From: Simmondsia chinensis
Taxonomy: Eukaryota > Streptophyta > Magnoliopsida > Caryophyllales > Simmondsiaceae
Direction of reading: 5' to 3'
Assembly: GCA_018398585.1 (NCBI GenBank)
Contig: JAGTTD010000013.1
Coordinates: 30,769,131 to 30,833,130 of the forward strand
Length of the DNA: 64,000 nt
This document shows, in pieces, positions 11,359 through 22,407 of the stretch. Each line of letters opens with the position of its first letter. Position 1 is the stretch's first letter. A program made the translations under genes and the position numbers. The notes under the pieces were generated by a model. The model did not search any database. It worked only from the letters and a program-made list of their open reading frames with translations, and was not told the DNA's origin.

Positions 11359-11863
11359 GGGAAATTACTATTTGGGTATCCTAAGAGTTAAACATTTATT
11401 ACTTAGATATCTTGATATTTTAATATATATCATGAGATATCCTAAGTTTTAGACATTTTTTAAGTTAGGTACCCTTGAACTTTTAAAATTTTATCAATCA
11501 GGTACCCTTTTGTTAAAAATTTAATAGATTTTCGTTAGAAAATATTAAAGCTTTGAACAAATTTCAACAATATATAAGTATCTCCATTAAAATTTGATAA
11601 TATTTACGGAAAATACCAAAATAACACGTAATTATGATAATTTTTAGGTGATCTACATCAATATCGGTGAATATTTATCATAATTCGTTAAATATTTAAT
11701 AAAAATATTGACGCTAACTTATATATATTATTATATTCATGTATTATATTAATATTTTTTATATAAAATTAATCAAATTCTTAAAAATATTTATTAAATT
11801 TTTTCATAAGATACTTTACTATAAAATATTTAAATCTAAGAATACTTAAGTAATAATTTTTTA
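11359..11863. mobile_element. Long-inverted-repeat MITE, family A
   Basis: Starts GGGAAATTACTATTTGGGTA and ends with CTTAAGTAATAATTTTTT. The outer arms, with repeated GGTA(T/C)C and TTAAACATTTATTACTTA motifs, are imperfect reverse complements as in the 22408 copy. The 9-bp flanks do not match here. Confidence 0.6.
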
Positions 11864-11964
11864 AAAATTAAATAGTAAATAAACTCTTTATAACATAATC
11901 CACAACCTTTTTAACATTTTTTTCCCCATATATAATTCAAAATCTGGGGATCATGTGAGCGCTA

Positions 11965-12075
11965 AAATACGTGTCAATGCTGAGGCCAATCTTATCCATG
12001 GGCCGACGGTTACCAACTCCCGCAATTTTTCTATAAATAAGCGTACGCAATTTGCCCTCATTTTATCACACCGTT
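11965..12075 (+). promoter_or_regulatory. Likely J8 core promoter
   Basis: A TATA box CTATAAATA at 12031-12039 lies about 740 bp before the J8 start codon, with transcription probably starting near 12060-12070. Upstream are ACGTGTC (11969-11975, abscisic-acid/G-box-like), CCAAT (11986-11990) and CTTATCC (11991-11997, reverse of the light-associated GATAAG I-box). The motifs are visible; their use is inferred. Confidence 0.55.
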
Positions 12076-12127
12076 CATTCTTGTACACTTTTTACCCGAA
12101 AAATCGTTTCTTTTTACTATTATTGCA

Positions 12128-12778
12128 TCCATAATACCTGAAAGTCCTTCAAATTTACGCAATAGAGCAGCAAATTCAACGTGGAGATTATTAGGTCTGC
12201 TGGATTTGGTTGATTTTGTGAGATTTTGTGGAGGAAAATCGATAAGGAAGAGGTTCAGGTTCAGGTTCAGGTTCGATCGAATGTTAAATCCTCGTTTTTT
12301 GAAGTATTATTATAATGAATCCTTTAAAATTAAGCAAAAGTGAAGCAAATTCAACAAGCAGATTATTTATTTATTCTTTTTGATTTGCATTAGATCTGCT
12401 GGATTTGGTTTGATTTTTTGTGATTTGTGGATAGGAAGAGGTTCGATTGAATCCTTCAAATTTAAGCAAAAGAGGAGCAAATTCAACAAGGAGATTATTT
12501 ATTATTTAATTATTCTCTTTGATTTCCATTTGATTTGCTTGATTTTGTGAAATTTGTGGAGAAAAGCGGAAAGGAAGAGGTTCGATCGCATCCTAAATCC
12601 TCCTTTTTACCATCATTACAACCCACAATACCTCAAAATCGTTCAAATTTAAGCAAAGATGAAGCAAATTCAACATGAGATTGTTCATTTATCAATTTTT
12701 CTTTTTGATTTCTGTTATATCTGCAGGATTCGCTTGATTTTGTGAGATTTGTGGAGAAAAATCGAAAACGAAGAGATT
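12128..12778 (+). repeat. Fourfold degenerate tandem repeat forming the J8 leader
   Basis: Four related units, keyed by TCCTTCAAATTTAAGCAA-like starts near 12145, 12320, 12452 and 12639, spaced 130-190 bp. Each holds GCAAATTCAACA, a GAGATTATT stretch, TGGATTTGGTTGATTTTGTG and a GTGGAGAAAATCG segment. The fourth unit runs straight into the J8 ATG. The first also has a short (GGTTCA)n run. The array seems to lie inside the transcribed leader. Confidence 0.75.
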
Positions 12779-14288
12779 ATGGCCGGAGCAGTGGCGGTTA
12801 TCGGAGGCGGAACGGCATCACCGGCCGCGAGATTGATGAAGCGGAGGGAGATGCGGCGGCGCAACCAGCAGAAAGTCGGAGTTGTGGCGGCGTCCGCCAC
12901 AAGAGTGGTGGATCCGTATGAGACTCTGCGAATCAATCGCCGTGCATCGGAATTGGAGGTTAAGAAAGCGTTTAGACGCCTTGCTTTACAGGTACATCAT
13001 TCGATTAATGAATTTTCTTGCTTTTTTCACTTTTTACTGAAGAAATTGTGATTATTTGATGTGATTGTGAGTTATGGGTTTGTTTTGATATATTCCAAAA
13101 TACAGAGCGTTAAGTGACGGGTAATTTAGGTATTAATAAATAGTTTAAGTGTTTAATTACAATTAGACCCCTCATCTAAATGTATATATATAGGGGCTTA
13201 GTGGAGAGGTGGAGAATGAAAGAACGAATTGAATGTTAGTCTCTTCCTCCCTCTCCCTCTCAGTGTTGAGCTTCGAAATTAAGCGTGCGTGGGTAAGAGT
13301 AGTACCACGATGGGTGACCTCCTGTGAAATTCTTGTGTTGCACCTCTTAGGCTGGGGGTTCTCGGAAACAGCCTCACCCTGAAGGGGGAAGGCTGCGTAC
13401 ATCCACCCCCAAAGACCCTGCCTAGACGGGAGCCCTACAGGGAATGTTGTTGGTTTTTTTCTATCTCTAGTTTATATCTCCCTCCCTTTCCTTATCTCTA
13501 TATTTGTATATATCTATATTTTGTAAGGATTATATGAATTATATACAAATTACTATTATTTTTGGTTTGGATTGAGTTGATAGATTGTTTAGATCGATTT
13601 TGGATCACAACAGGTTTGATTTAGATGTTCTGGAGTTGTCCTTTGATTTCATTTGCGCTATGAGATTGATGATTGACTTTATGAAGAAAACTGAGTCCAA
13701 TATTGTCGAATTTGTTCAACTTGATTTCTCGTTATTTCTTGTTCCTAAGTGAAATCCAGTAGATATCTGGCACTAGTTTTCGATCCATTTCAAAGGTGCA
13801 GTGTTGAGTGAATTGTTGCCTATGAGAGAATTTTTGAGCAAAATTTTTTTCAAAATTACAAGTCTAAAAATAACATAGGTTTTCTAGTCTAGTTTTCTTT
13901 TTGTATTTAGAGTAGGCTACATTGGGATGTGAATAGCGTCGACCAGTAAAAAGATTTTCTTTTCTTTTAGTTTGGGTTCTTGCCAAAAACTTGATGTGTG
14001 CGATGCTTAGCAACTATACTATATGTCGTATAGAGTAATATAGTGGTGAATTATCGAGTGTATTATTCTCATGAGGATTATTTTATTGATTATCGAAATT
14101 GTTTAGTTCTTATTCTATTTGAGCGACCAAATCTTGAAATTTTGAGTTCAAAAAATTAAAGAAAATTAAAAATCATATAAAGGTTGTTGGTTTAGACGTG
14201 TATTTGATTGAATTCAAGTTTAAGGCATCCGATTTCACATAGTTGCATCGATACGACTCTAGTAGGATCACAACAACAACAACAACAA

Positions 14289-14322
<34 letters not shown>

Positions 14323-15713
14323 GGTAGGGTCGAAAGAGGGTGAGATGTACACTGTAGAGAGGCCTTTTTGTTGAGGAATTTACTAAATTTTACATTAGAG
14401 TTATGAGAGAAAAGAGATTGACATATGAGCATAATATTGTACAATGGATCATTTGACCTAATTTCAATTGAAACTTGGGTTTATATGTGGATCTCTTTTA
14501 CTGAAATTCTATATGGTATTAGAAAAGGTGGATGACCACAAGCTCTATTTTGACACACTAATTCCTCCATAAGAGGGATGCTGTTTAATTTGACTTATCA
14601 TGGGCCTCTCTAATGAATGATGGATATAATTCGATCTGAACCGAAAAGACGAGTAGTACAATTGAAGGAGATTCATATGTATGTTTATTTTAAAAGGATT
14701 CTGCAAATGAGTCTACCAAGAAATGCACGTAAGAGTTCTTAGAGAGAGGAGATTAACGAAATAGATTTCATATATGTCAACCCATCAGAGTCTCTCTAAG
14801 ATTCTCGTCATTGAAAAGAAAAAAAAATGTGCAAATTATGTAAGAACGAAAATGAAGATTTGGAGACTGATTTGGATGAAAATTAATGTTTGTTTTGCAG
14901 TATCATCCGGATGTCTGCAGGGGAGACAATTGTACAATAAAGTTCCACCAAATCAACGAGGCATATGATGTAATGCTCTTCCCTCTTTTATTTTATATTT
15001 ATATATGATTCAAAAATTAGCTTTGTGATAAAATAAATTGTAATTTGTTATACATGCTCGAGTATTCGGGGATTACTGATAAAAGGGTAGAATTAGTTTA
15101 GCATTTGTTAATCAAAGTTGCTGCATATATCTTATTCTCTCCCGACTCTGTATTGCAGGAGCCTCTTAGAGGCACTAGGTGCTTGTTGTATATTAACTTG
15201 ACACTTTTATCTTTTTGTTTATGCTAAATTCTAAAACATTGAATATGATTGAAGAAATTAACTATCCCAAAACTTAAGTTGTGCGTGAAAGTCTGGGAAT
15301 TGTATTGTGGCCAACATTGAACATATTTCAGGGAGCCAACAAAGTTTTGATAACTATTTTAAAAGGTTAAGATGATGGGTGCAAAATTGTATGTACATTA
15401 ATACATTAGTGTTTAATTATCTAGAAAATTGTCTTCCATCTCAATAATCTAACTTCGCACTTGGTAGTGGTCAAAAAAAAAAAAAAAAAAATTTCTAACT
15501 CGGTTTTATGAGTGCACAAATGAAAAATAATAATAATAATACAAACAATTTTTTAACTTTTGGATGATTGGAGAGAGATTATAATCATTTTTTAAAAAAA
15601 AAAAATCTTTTTTTCTGTAGTTGTAGAAAAGGATGTGGATGTACCTGCCAAAAAATTTATTTATTTATTTATTTTAAAGGGTTAGTGTATGTGTTAGAAA
15701 TGATAGCGCAATG

Positions 15714-15745
<32 letters not shown>

Positions 15746-17535
15746 CCAATTCCAGTGGGCTGATTTGTTCCAGTGGGCTGATTTGTCTCTCATGATTTGT
15801 CTGAAATTCTTTTCTACTCTTATTCTCAATCATGAGCAACATACCTAGTGCCTCAAAGGCTCCCGCCTACGCAGGGTCTAGGGTGCGGACGTACGCAGCC
15901 TTCCCCCTTCAGGGTGTTAATCTAAAGAGAGGTTGTTTCCCAGTGCCCCTAACTTGAGGGTGAGGACTTCCCAGGAGGTCACCTATCCTGGTACTACTCT
16001 CGCCCAAGCACGCTTAACTTCGGAGTTCTAATGGGATCCCGTGACAGCGTTTTGGTGCCCTCTTTGGTACTTTTATTCTCAATCATGCAAAGGGGAAATT
16101 AATAATGAAGTAGCACTCTATAGGGATAAGGTTGCATGTATTTTGTCCTTCCTAAATTTTGTGTTGGCGTAAGCCTAGGACCGGACATAACTTCAAGCAA
16201 CTCATGCACCTGCTTGGGGCCCCCTAATTTTAAGGGCCCTATATTTTTGAAGTTATGGTTTCTAAAGTATTGATTCTTAGAATTAGTAAATTTTATAGTC
16301 AAAATTATTATAATTTGTTATATACGAAGGATCTCCTTTGAGAATTTTGTCTGAGGCTCCGAAAATGTCAGGACCGGCCATATTAAGGCACTTGAATTGA
16401 ATTTCATACAAATTTATAGTACTCTACTTAGAATTATTACGAGAATAAATATTCTCGGAAGGAAAATAGTTTCAAATAGATCATTTTTTGACTTGGTTTG
16501 TCACCAGCCTTTTGGACTTGTCCTTATGTTGTAAAGGATAAGAACCCCCTTCAAATAATTGCTAAGATTATTGATTTTCGTCCTGTACACCTCAAAGACT
16601 TTCAATCCAAGCCTTGTGGATAGGCCCAAAAAACAAAAAACAATGTCTATCATTGTCTTAAAATAATGTACCTTAGACCATAGGATTATTTTATTTATTG
16701 CATGTCATAGTCACTTGATGTAATTTATCAACATTATTATTGGTATTTGGTAGCACCTAATATTTCCATCGGAGGTCTATGTCGTGTTTGTTAAAGATAG
16801 GAAGTGCGTGGCTAAAAGATATTGCACTCGAATTTTTCTAAAAGCTTTGAGCTTTCTAAGGTTGATTTGGTGGTTAAAGTACCCACCCTTTTTTTTTTGC
16901 TATCTTCCGAGTTTGAAGACCATAATACTCATATTGAACGGTCACAAATATTTTCTGTTGTCTCTATACCGATCATTTCGAATGAGGCCATACTTGTATG
17001 TGGATTTCATATATGTTGACTCCATAGGTCGGGCCTAGATCCGGTGTAATATAACATGTATCAAAGCATGCTGATGACCCTAAGTTCTTGTTTGACTCAC
17101 CATGTCCTTGAGAAAGTTGTGCATTTGAATTTGATACATCAAGGGCTTTTCCAATGACTATTAGATCCAGTTGGATAGGAAAGGAACACGAGTGTTGGGA
17201 TTGAAAAAGACTCACATATATGGGCTATGGCCAAGTGTTATATGTGATTTTCATGTATACCAAATCCATTTGTCGAGCCTAAAGCCTGGTAAAATTTAAC
17301 CTTATTAGTGTTAGCAGTCTTCGACCCTACATTAACGCTAACCTTATATCTACCATTTCAGGTCGTGATGGCGAATTTAAGGGGAGGGGTAACGACAGAA
17401 GCGGAGACAGAAGAATACTACGACGAACCAATGAGAGGGATGAACGATCCAGATTGGGACTTATGGGAGGAGTGGATGGGGTGGGAAGGAGCTGGTATTC
17501 GGGACTATTCTTCTCATATTAATCCATACATCTAA
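12779..17535 (+). CDS. J8: Chloroplast J-domain (DnaJ) protein, J8-like, 3 exons
   Basis: Exons 12779-12991, 14901-14969 and 17362-17535 have GT/AG borders and all join in phase 0, giving 151 aa. Residues 1-43 are basic and Ala/Gly-rich, as in a plastid transit peptide. The J domain starts at DPYETL (about 44); exon 1 ends AFRRLALQ and exon 2 supplies YHPDV, whose HPD is needed to stimulate Hsp70 ATPase, then INEAYD. The C-terminus [13 protein letters not shown]...[11 protein letters not shown] closely resembles Arabidopsis chloroplast DnaJ 8. There is no Gly/Phe or zinc-finger region, so it is a short type III J protein, probably a stromal Hsp70 partner. ATG at 12779 is the first in frame. 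Introns hold SINE copies at 13267 and 15835. Confidence 0.93.
13267..13452 (+). mobile_element. 5S rRNA-derived SINE in J8 intron 1, long-5S subfamily
   Basis: 5'-truncated head (CTTCGAAATTAAGCGTGCGT, GATGGGTGACCTCCTGTGAA), then TCTTGTGTTGCACCTCTTAG, which keeps the natural 3' end of 5S rRNA (GTGTTGCACC). The RTE-shared tail follows (CTCGGAAACAGCCTC, GGCTGCGTACATCC, AGACCCTGCC). No clear target duplication. Confidence 0.85.
14273..14362 (-). mobile_element. Possible short RTE/SINE tail in J8 intron 1
   Basis: A (CAA)n run followed by a long A tract and GTGAGATGTACACTG. On the - strand this reads like TACATCTCACCC...(GTT)n, the terminal part of the RTE tail. Short and degenerate. Confidence 0.35.
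15723..15743 (+). repeat. Run of 21 G in J8 intron 2
   Basis: Uninterrupted G tract preceded by T8-T10. A partial duplication of CCAGTGGGCTGATTTGT follows directly (15753-15787). Confidence 0.9.
15835..16067 (-). mobile_element. 5S rRNA-derived SINE in J8 intron 2, full length
   Basis: On the - strand: CCAAAGAGGGCACC start, ATCCCATTAGAACTCCGAAG, TTAAGCGTGCTTGGGCGAGA, GTAGTACCAGGATAGGTGAC, then the RTE-shared tail. The target duplication is 15 bp exact (TTATTCTCAATCATG), or 20 bp with one mismatch at 15815-15834 and 16068-16087. It sits antisense in the intron. Its head is among the closest to authentic plant 5S rRNA in this window. Confidence 0.92.
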
Positions 17536-18027
17536 AACTTAATTTTTGAAGATTTAGATGTTACGGATTCCAAGTCACATTTCATCATCCAACCACCACC
17601 TGTTGCTGTACATATTGTAATTACTTTAGCTATCATTTTCTGTTTGTAAGTTTTGGTTTTTGAAGTAAGAGGCAGATTTAAAAAACCGAAAACTGTCAAC
17701 AAAAAATGATATCGAACAGAAGTTCTAGGCTTGAACCAATGGTTTAGAGGGTGTGACCCAATTTGTATATATTTGGAAGTTTAATGAATAATTCAACATT
17801 TTATGATGTTGAAATGATTACTGTTATTAGCCTGAAAGCTTTTGTGGTTTTGAGCTCTAGGCTAAGTCAAGATCAGGCTCTCTTTTGATGGAAAATATTT
17901 TTCGTTTCGATTCTATTGCTATTTTACATCTTTTTTACGATTATAAATATGCATGTTTTTTTTTTTATTGAAGGGAAATCCACATTCCTTTAACAAAAAG
18001 AGGAAAATATTTTCCTTTAAACGGATA
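17536..18027 (+). other. J8 3' UTR and spacer
   Basis: AT-rich, with several AATAAT/AATGAATAA-type possible polyadenylation signals near 17780. No other gene seen. Confidence 0.5.
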
Positions 18028-18437
18028 GAAAAGATCTGACACGATTTTACCCACCTAAATTTGCACAAGAAGATGGTCTTGAATAGAGTTAAGTGGAGGG
18101 TTAGTATAGGAATAGCCGACGTAGCAGTTTAACATAGAGAAGTATAATTTAGCTAATACTAATATTTTTATCCTGTTTGATTTACTTAATATAATTTTGA
18201 GTTGTTGGTTGTTTCGTGTTTGTTTCTTGCTGCTTACTACTCATGCAGTGTATTGTTGCTGCTTTAGGCTCTATGTGTGGCTGTTGTCTTGCTTCTTAGG
18301 TTGAAGGTCCTAGGATCCAGCCTCCCTTCGGGATAGTACATTAAAGAGGTAAGATTGTACATTTCATCCTACCTCTCCTCACCCGACCCTGTATTTTGGC
18401 GGAGCTCTTGAGGCACTGGATTTGTTGTTATATAGAG
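18028..18437 (+). mobile_element. RTE-clade LINE, 3' end only
   Basis: Starts in the last RT codons (GATCTGACACGATTTTACCC, like TIRxDLTHLNL) and runs through the 3' UTR: AGGAATAGCCGACGTAGCAG, CAGCCTCCCTTCGGGATAGT, ACCCGACCCTGTATTTTGGC, GAGGCACTGGATTTGTTGTT. Heavily mutated. Confidence 0.7.
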
Positions 18438-19389
18438 GAAATTGCTTTCATTGTAGTTTGAAGTTATACGTTTTACTCTAATCTCGACTTAGAATGTTTT
18501 TTTTTTTGTTTTTTTAACTAAAAAGGACAAGGATTTTTCTTTAAAATATTTTTAATAAAATTACTTGAAAATTAAAATTTTTTATATGAGAAATATTTTT
18601 TTATTGAACCAAACAGAATGCAGAGATGTCTTCTTCAAAGTGACAATAATCACGAGAGATCATGTGTTCATTTAGGGTAGATTGATCAAAACTAAGCTTA
18701 AACAATCCCGAGCTTGCGTTGTAATCAGTCTAAGTAAGCTTATCTCGAAATCTGTCAGTACGGGCTCAAGCTTGAACAAGAACTTCAACTTGAGCAATGT
18801 AAATTGTTAGTTAGAGCCTCACTCGGGTTCCCCCTTTGTTTGATATTCTTTCGATGATACTATTGAAGTCTATACAGTCCTCATTAGATTTTACCTTGTC
18901 TTATGTCCAATTTATAAGAGTCGGTATATATAAGATTCGTATAGAAAATCAAAGTAGGATATCATTCCAAAATCATGTACGTATATATGATGATTTACTC
19001 TCTGTTATGAGATAATTTAATTATACTCGATTTAAATTCTCCATAATTCCAAAGCCAGTAACCAACTTCTTGATAAAATTCACAAATAAAAGAGAAATTA
19101 AGGGACAGTTTGATAGTATTTTCTATTAACAATATTTGGTTTTCAGAAACTAAAAACAATATTTTGATAATGATTCTCTTGTTTTAGTCTCATATTTTCA
19201 ATTTCAACTCGAAGTAGGAAGAAACTTAAAAATAAAAAAAGAGCACCGGAAATAATCATTTTAAAAGCCTAGTATCTTATTTCTATACAATTTAAAATTA
19301 TAAATGGAAAATGATATCAAAGATGAGTTACGGTGAATACTGCCAAAGATATCACAAAAGTGCAAAATGTTTCTAAATCTACTCCACAA
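18438..19389. other. AT-rich spacer, nothing recognised
   Basis: No open frame of interest and no clear repeat structure was found by eye. Confidence 0.4.
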
Positions 19390-19399
19390 ATTAAAGCCA

Positions 19400-19644
19400 A
19401 CACCAAAGAGGGTACAAACATACCGTCACAGGATCTTATTAGAACTCCGAAGTTAAGCGTGCTTGGGCGAGAGTAGTACCAGAATGGTTGACCTCTTGGG
19501 AAGTCTTCACCCTCAGGTTGGGGGCACTTGGAAACAGCCTCTCTTCAGGGGTAATACCGTGAAGAGGGAAGGCTACGTGCATCTGCTCTCCCCAGACTTT
19601 GTTTAGACGGGAGCCCTTAGGGCACTGGGTATATTGCTAAAAAT
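19400..19644 (+). mobile_element. 5S rRNA-derived SINE, full length
   Basis: Head CACCAAAGAGGGTACAAACA, GATCTTATTAGAACTCCGAA, GTTAAGCGTGCTTGGGCGAG, GTAGTACCAGAATGGTTGAC; tail with GGAAACAGCCTCTCTTCAGG, GGCTACGTGCATC and GGCACTGGGTATATTG. Flanked by ATTAAAGCCA (19390-19399 and 19645-19654). Confidence 0.9.
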
Positions 19645-19654
19645 ATTAAAGCCA

Positions 19655-20440
19655 GTATCCAATCCTAAAACAATGAAAAAGAAAAAAAAATATATTTAAC
19701 GGCGTTTTTCTTTTGATCAAATTGGTCCCTTATTGAACTATTTACACCCTTATAATTAAAATTTAAGGGAATACTTCTATCACGAAAATATAAGAAATTA
19801 TTTTAAAAGAAAAGATATACAATTGTTATTACCAAGACAGTAATTTAAATTATTTTTCTAAATATTATTGTCAAATCTCCTCCTCTTTAAAAGCTCTCAA
19901 ATCCTGAATCCTACAATTATAAAGCCCCACCATATCTCCCCTCCCTTAAAAGCCCTAAAACTCTAAATGAAAGGTTATTTCCCTTAAAGAAAAGACATAT
20001 ATTTTTATGAAAGAATATGTCTTTTAATAAAAATGTATGTCTCTTTGACATGTTTCTCAGTTAAAGACATGTCTTTTTATTTAAAAGACATATCTATTAA
20101 TAAAAAGACGTGACTATTAATAAATAAGAGTCTGATTCTCTTTCTAACACAATATATAAACACATGAACGTGAAATTTAATTAAATGTACAATACTCCAT
20201 CTTATATCGTACATTAAAGAAAGTGCTTAAGAGGGAGAAATCGGATTTCTTTGTTTTACATACTCGACGGTCAATCAAGGATTGCTATTAATTAAGGTAT
20301 GTTCTTAATCTTAATATGTGAAAATCATTAAGTTCCAGATCTAAGGGGATTGTTATTTTACACACCAATATTTATGCATATAATTTAAGTTTTACTTAAT
20401 TATGGTATAATATAACACTTATAAAACTTAATTTAAGTTT
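19655..20440. other. AT-rich spacer with AAAGACATGTCTTTT-like repeats
   Basis: Between 19985 and 20120 several short palindromic or direct AAAGACAT/ATGTCTTTT motifs recur. No gene seen. Confidence 0.45.
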
Positions 20441-20444
20441 GTAT

Positions 20445-21575
20445 GCGATTCTCGACTGGATGTTGTCAGGGAGGTCAAAAGAGTCATTGAGTCATTTTGT
20501 GGGGCCTCGGGTCAAAGTGTAAATTTCGCCAAGTCTAGTGCCTTTTTTCTCAACCAATAATCCATGGATACACGTCAGGCTTGTTTGAATTTTTTAGGGT
20601 AAAACCTTTGGACTTAGAGGAGAAATATTCGGGGTTACGCATGCTTTGGGGTAGAAATAAACAAAGTATAGTGTGCTTCTTGTTCGATAAAGTCAAGAAA
20701 AAAGTACAATCTTGAAAAACATCTCTTTTGTCTCATGCGGGTAGGGAGGTCCTCATCACGTCGGTTCTTGGCGCCATCCCCCAATACATTTTCCACTGTT
20801 TTAAAATCCCTTCATCTATGTGTAAAAAAATCAATAGCTTAATTGCGAAATTTTGGTGGAGGGGTCGGGTGGACGATGGGAACCATATCCATTGGGTTGG
20901 GTGGAATCGTTTAGCTCATCCAAAAGGGTGTGGTGGAATGGGATTTCGTGATTTGGAAGGGGTTAATGTTTCTATGTTGGCTAATCAAGTGTGGCGCATG
21001 CTTGAAAACCCGGATGCTCTATCGGTTAGAGTTGTGAGAGGCATCTATTTTCTGGATAATGATTTGTTTGGTGCTAAGGCGGGTTTTCAACCATCGTGGT
21101 GGTGGCGAAGTTGCTTGGTGGGCCGAGATTTCTTAGCTAAAGGAATGATGTGGCAAATCAATAATGGCCATTCTATTTTCTCATGGGATGAGAGATGGGT
21201 CCCTCAAGGGCTATCTCCTCCCTCTCGGTTGGAGGCTATGCAATTGGGCTTGGTCCGAGTTGCCGACCTCCTTGTCCTGGGGCTCCGGTCCTGGAATTCC
21301 TCGGCTTTGTTTAGGATTTTCGGTTCCCCAGTCCCTTCCATTAAAGGGATTCCAATCTCCAATCCAAACGTTCCTGATAAGCTTATTTGGGTGTGAAATA
21401 AAAAGGGGGTTTATAATGTAAAACAAGGGTATGCGAGATGGAGTCTTGACTTTGAAGGTGATGTTATGCAATCTCGAGCCTCTCCTCTTGTATCCCAGAT
21501 CATAAAACTTTGAGTCGTATATGGCAGGCTCCGGTTCCTCCAAAAATTCGGGTTTTCCTGTGGATTTAGTAGGAC
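20445..21575 (+). mobile_element. L1-type LINE fragment (end of reverse transcriptase and zf-RVT region)
   Basis: An upstream piece (about 20475-20560) encodes VKRVIESFCGASGQSVNFAK, the post-catalytic RT part of plant L1 LINEs. After a frameshift, 20728-21396 gives SHAGREVLITSVLGAIPQY, IAKFWWRG, GGMGFRDLEGVNVSMLANQ, WWWRSCL and ISNPNVPDKLIW. Further decayed frames give NKKGVYNVKQGYARW and WQAPVPPKIRVFLW up to 21575. This is the conserved region between RT and RNase H of plant L1 elements. Catalytic RT motifs and both ends are absent. Confidence 0.85.
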
Positions 21576-21794
21576 TTTAGATTTACACAATTTAGAATTT
21601 GAAGACTTTTAAGGATGAGGATATTTGGCAATAATTTAATACAAAGATTCATCATCTCTACAATCATTCTCATTCGGTCTTTTGATTTTACTTTATTTCA
21701 AAGACTATTTTGATAACAACAAAATAAATCTTAAGAAAGGCGGTTTGCTCCACAGGTCGTCATTGTCATAGTATTCCTTTTGTTAAAGTTCCCT

Positions 21795-21960
21795 CACAGA
21801 AACGACGTCGTTTAGGATACAGAATAAGATAGTTCAGTATCCTCTCTCTCTCCTGCTCCGATTGCAGTCATCAGATCGTCGTCACCGTCACGGTACTCTC
21901 TCTCTCTCTCTCCTCGCATTTATGATCTCTAAAACTCAATTAGGGTTTCCGGATGGATGT
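21795..21960 (+). promoter_or_regulatory. Probable TRAPPC1 promoter and first leader exon
   Basis: A perfect 14-bp palindrome AAACGACGTCGTTT lies at 21800-21813, followed by CT-rich leader-like sequence (21838-21920) and ATTAGGGTTTCCGG. A donor-like CACG|GTACTC near 21893 and an acceptor TTTGCAG at 23397-23403 suggest a 5' UTR intron of about 1.5 kb before the ATG at 23438. Inference from motifs; no transcript evidence. Confidence 0.5.
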
Positions 21961-22407
21961 TTAGTGGAGTTTCGATCATTTTTGATAAATTACATTCTCT
22001 AAATCAATCATAGAACCGTGAATTGAATCACCTTTCGTTCGATACTTAGCGTTGTTTACAGGGATTCATCAGGTTTTTGCTTTACCGATGAATTTCATTT
22101 CATTTGTTTGCAGTTACAAGATCTTCACTTAAGGCACTTATTTCTGAAATTGTGTGAACTTGATGTAGATTCGATCATTTTCGAAAAACTATATTCTATA
22201 AATCGATTTTTAGAAACCGTGAATTGAATCAGTTTCCATCCGATATTCATTAGGTTTTCGGGTTGCCGATCATTTTCATTTGTTTGCTGATACAAAATAC
22301 TTAGAATAAATTACAAATTAGTACTTTTAAGTTCGATGTAATAATTTATTAGTCTAGAAATTTAATGTAACAATATTTTAGTCTAGAAGTTACATATATT
22401 TAATAAA

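Noticed and set aside
12749..12778. Longer J8 start at 12749
   Set aside because: That codon is TTG. The first in-frame ATG is 12779 and gives the expected length.
15835..16067. Genuine 5S rRNA gene
   Set aside because: The 5S-like part lacks the native 5' end and joins a LINE tail with target duplications around the whole unit. It is one dispersed copy, not part of a tandem array.
20728..21396. Host gene for a reverse-transcriptase-like protein
   Set aside because: The frame continues on both sides in other frames with stops and has only the conserved L1 connection region; a dead LINE fragment.
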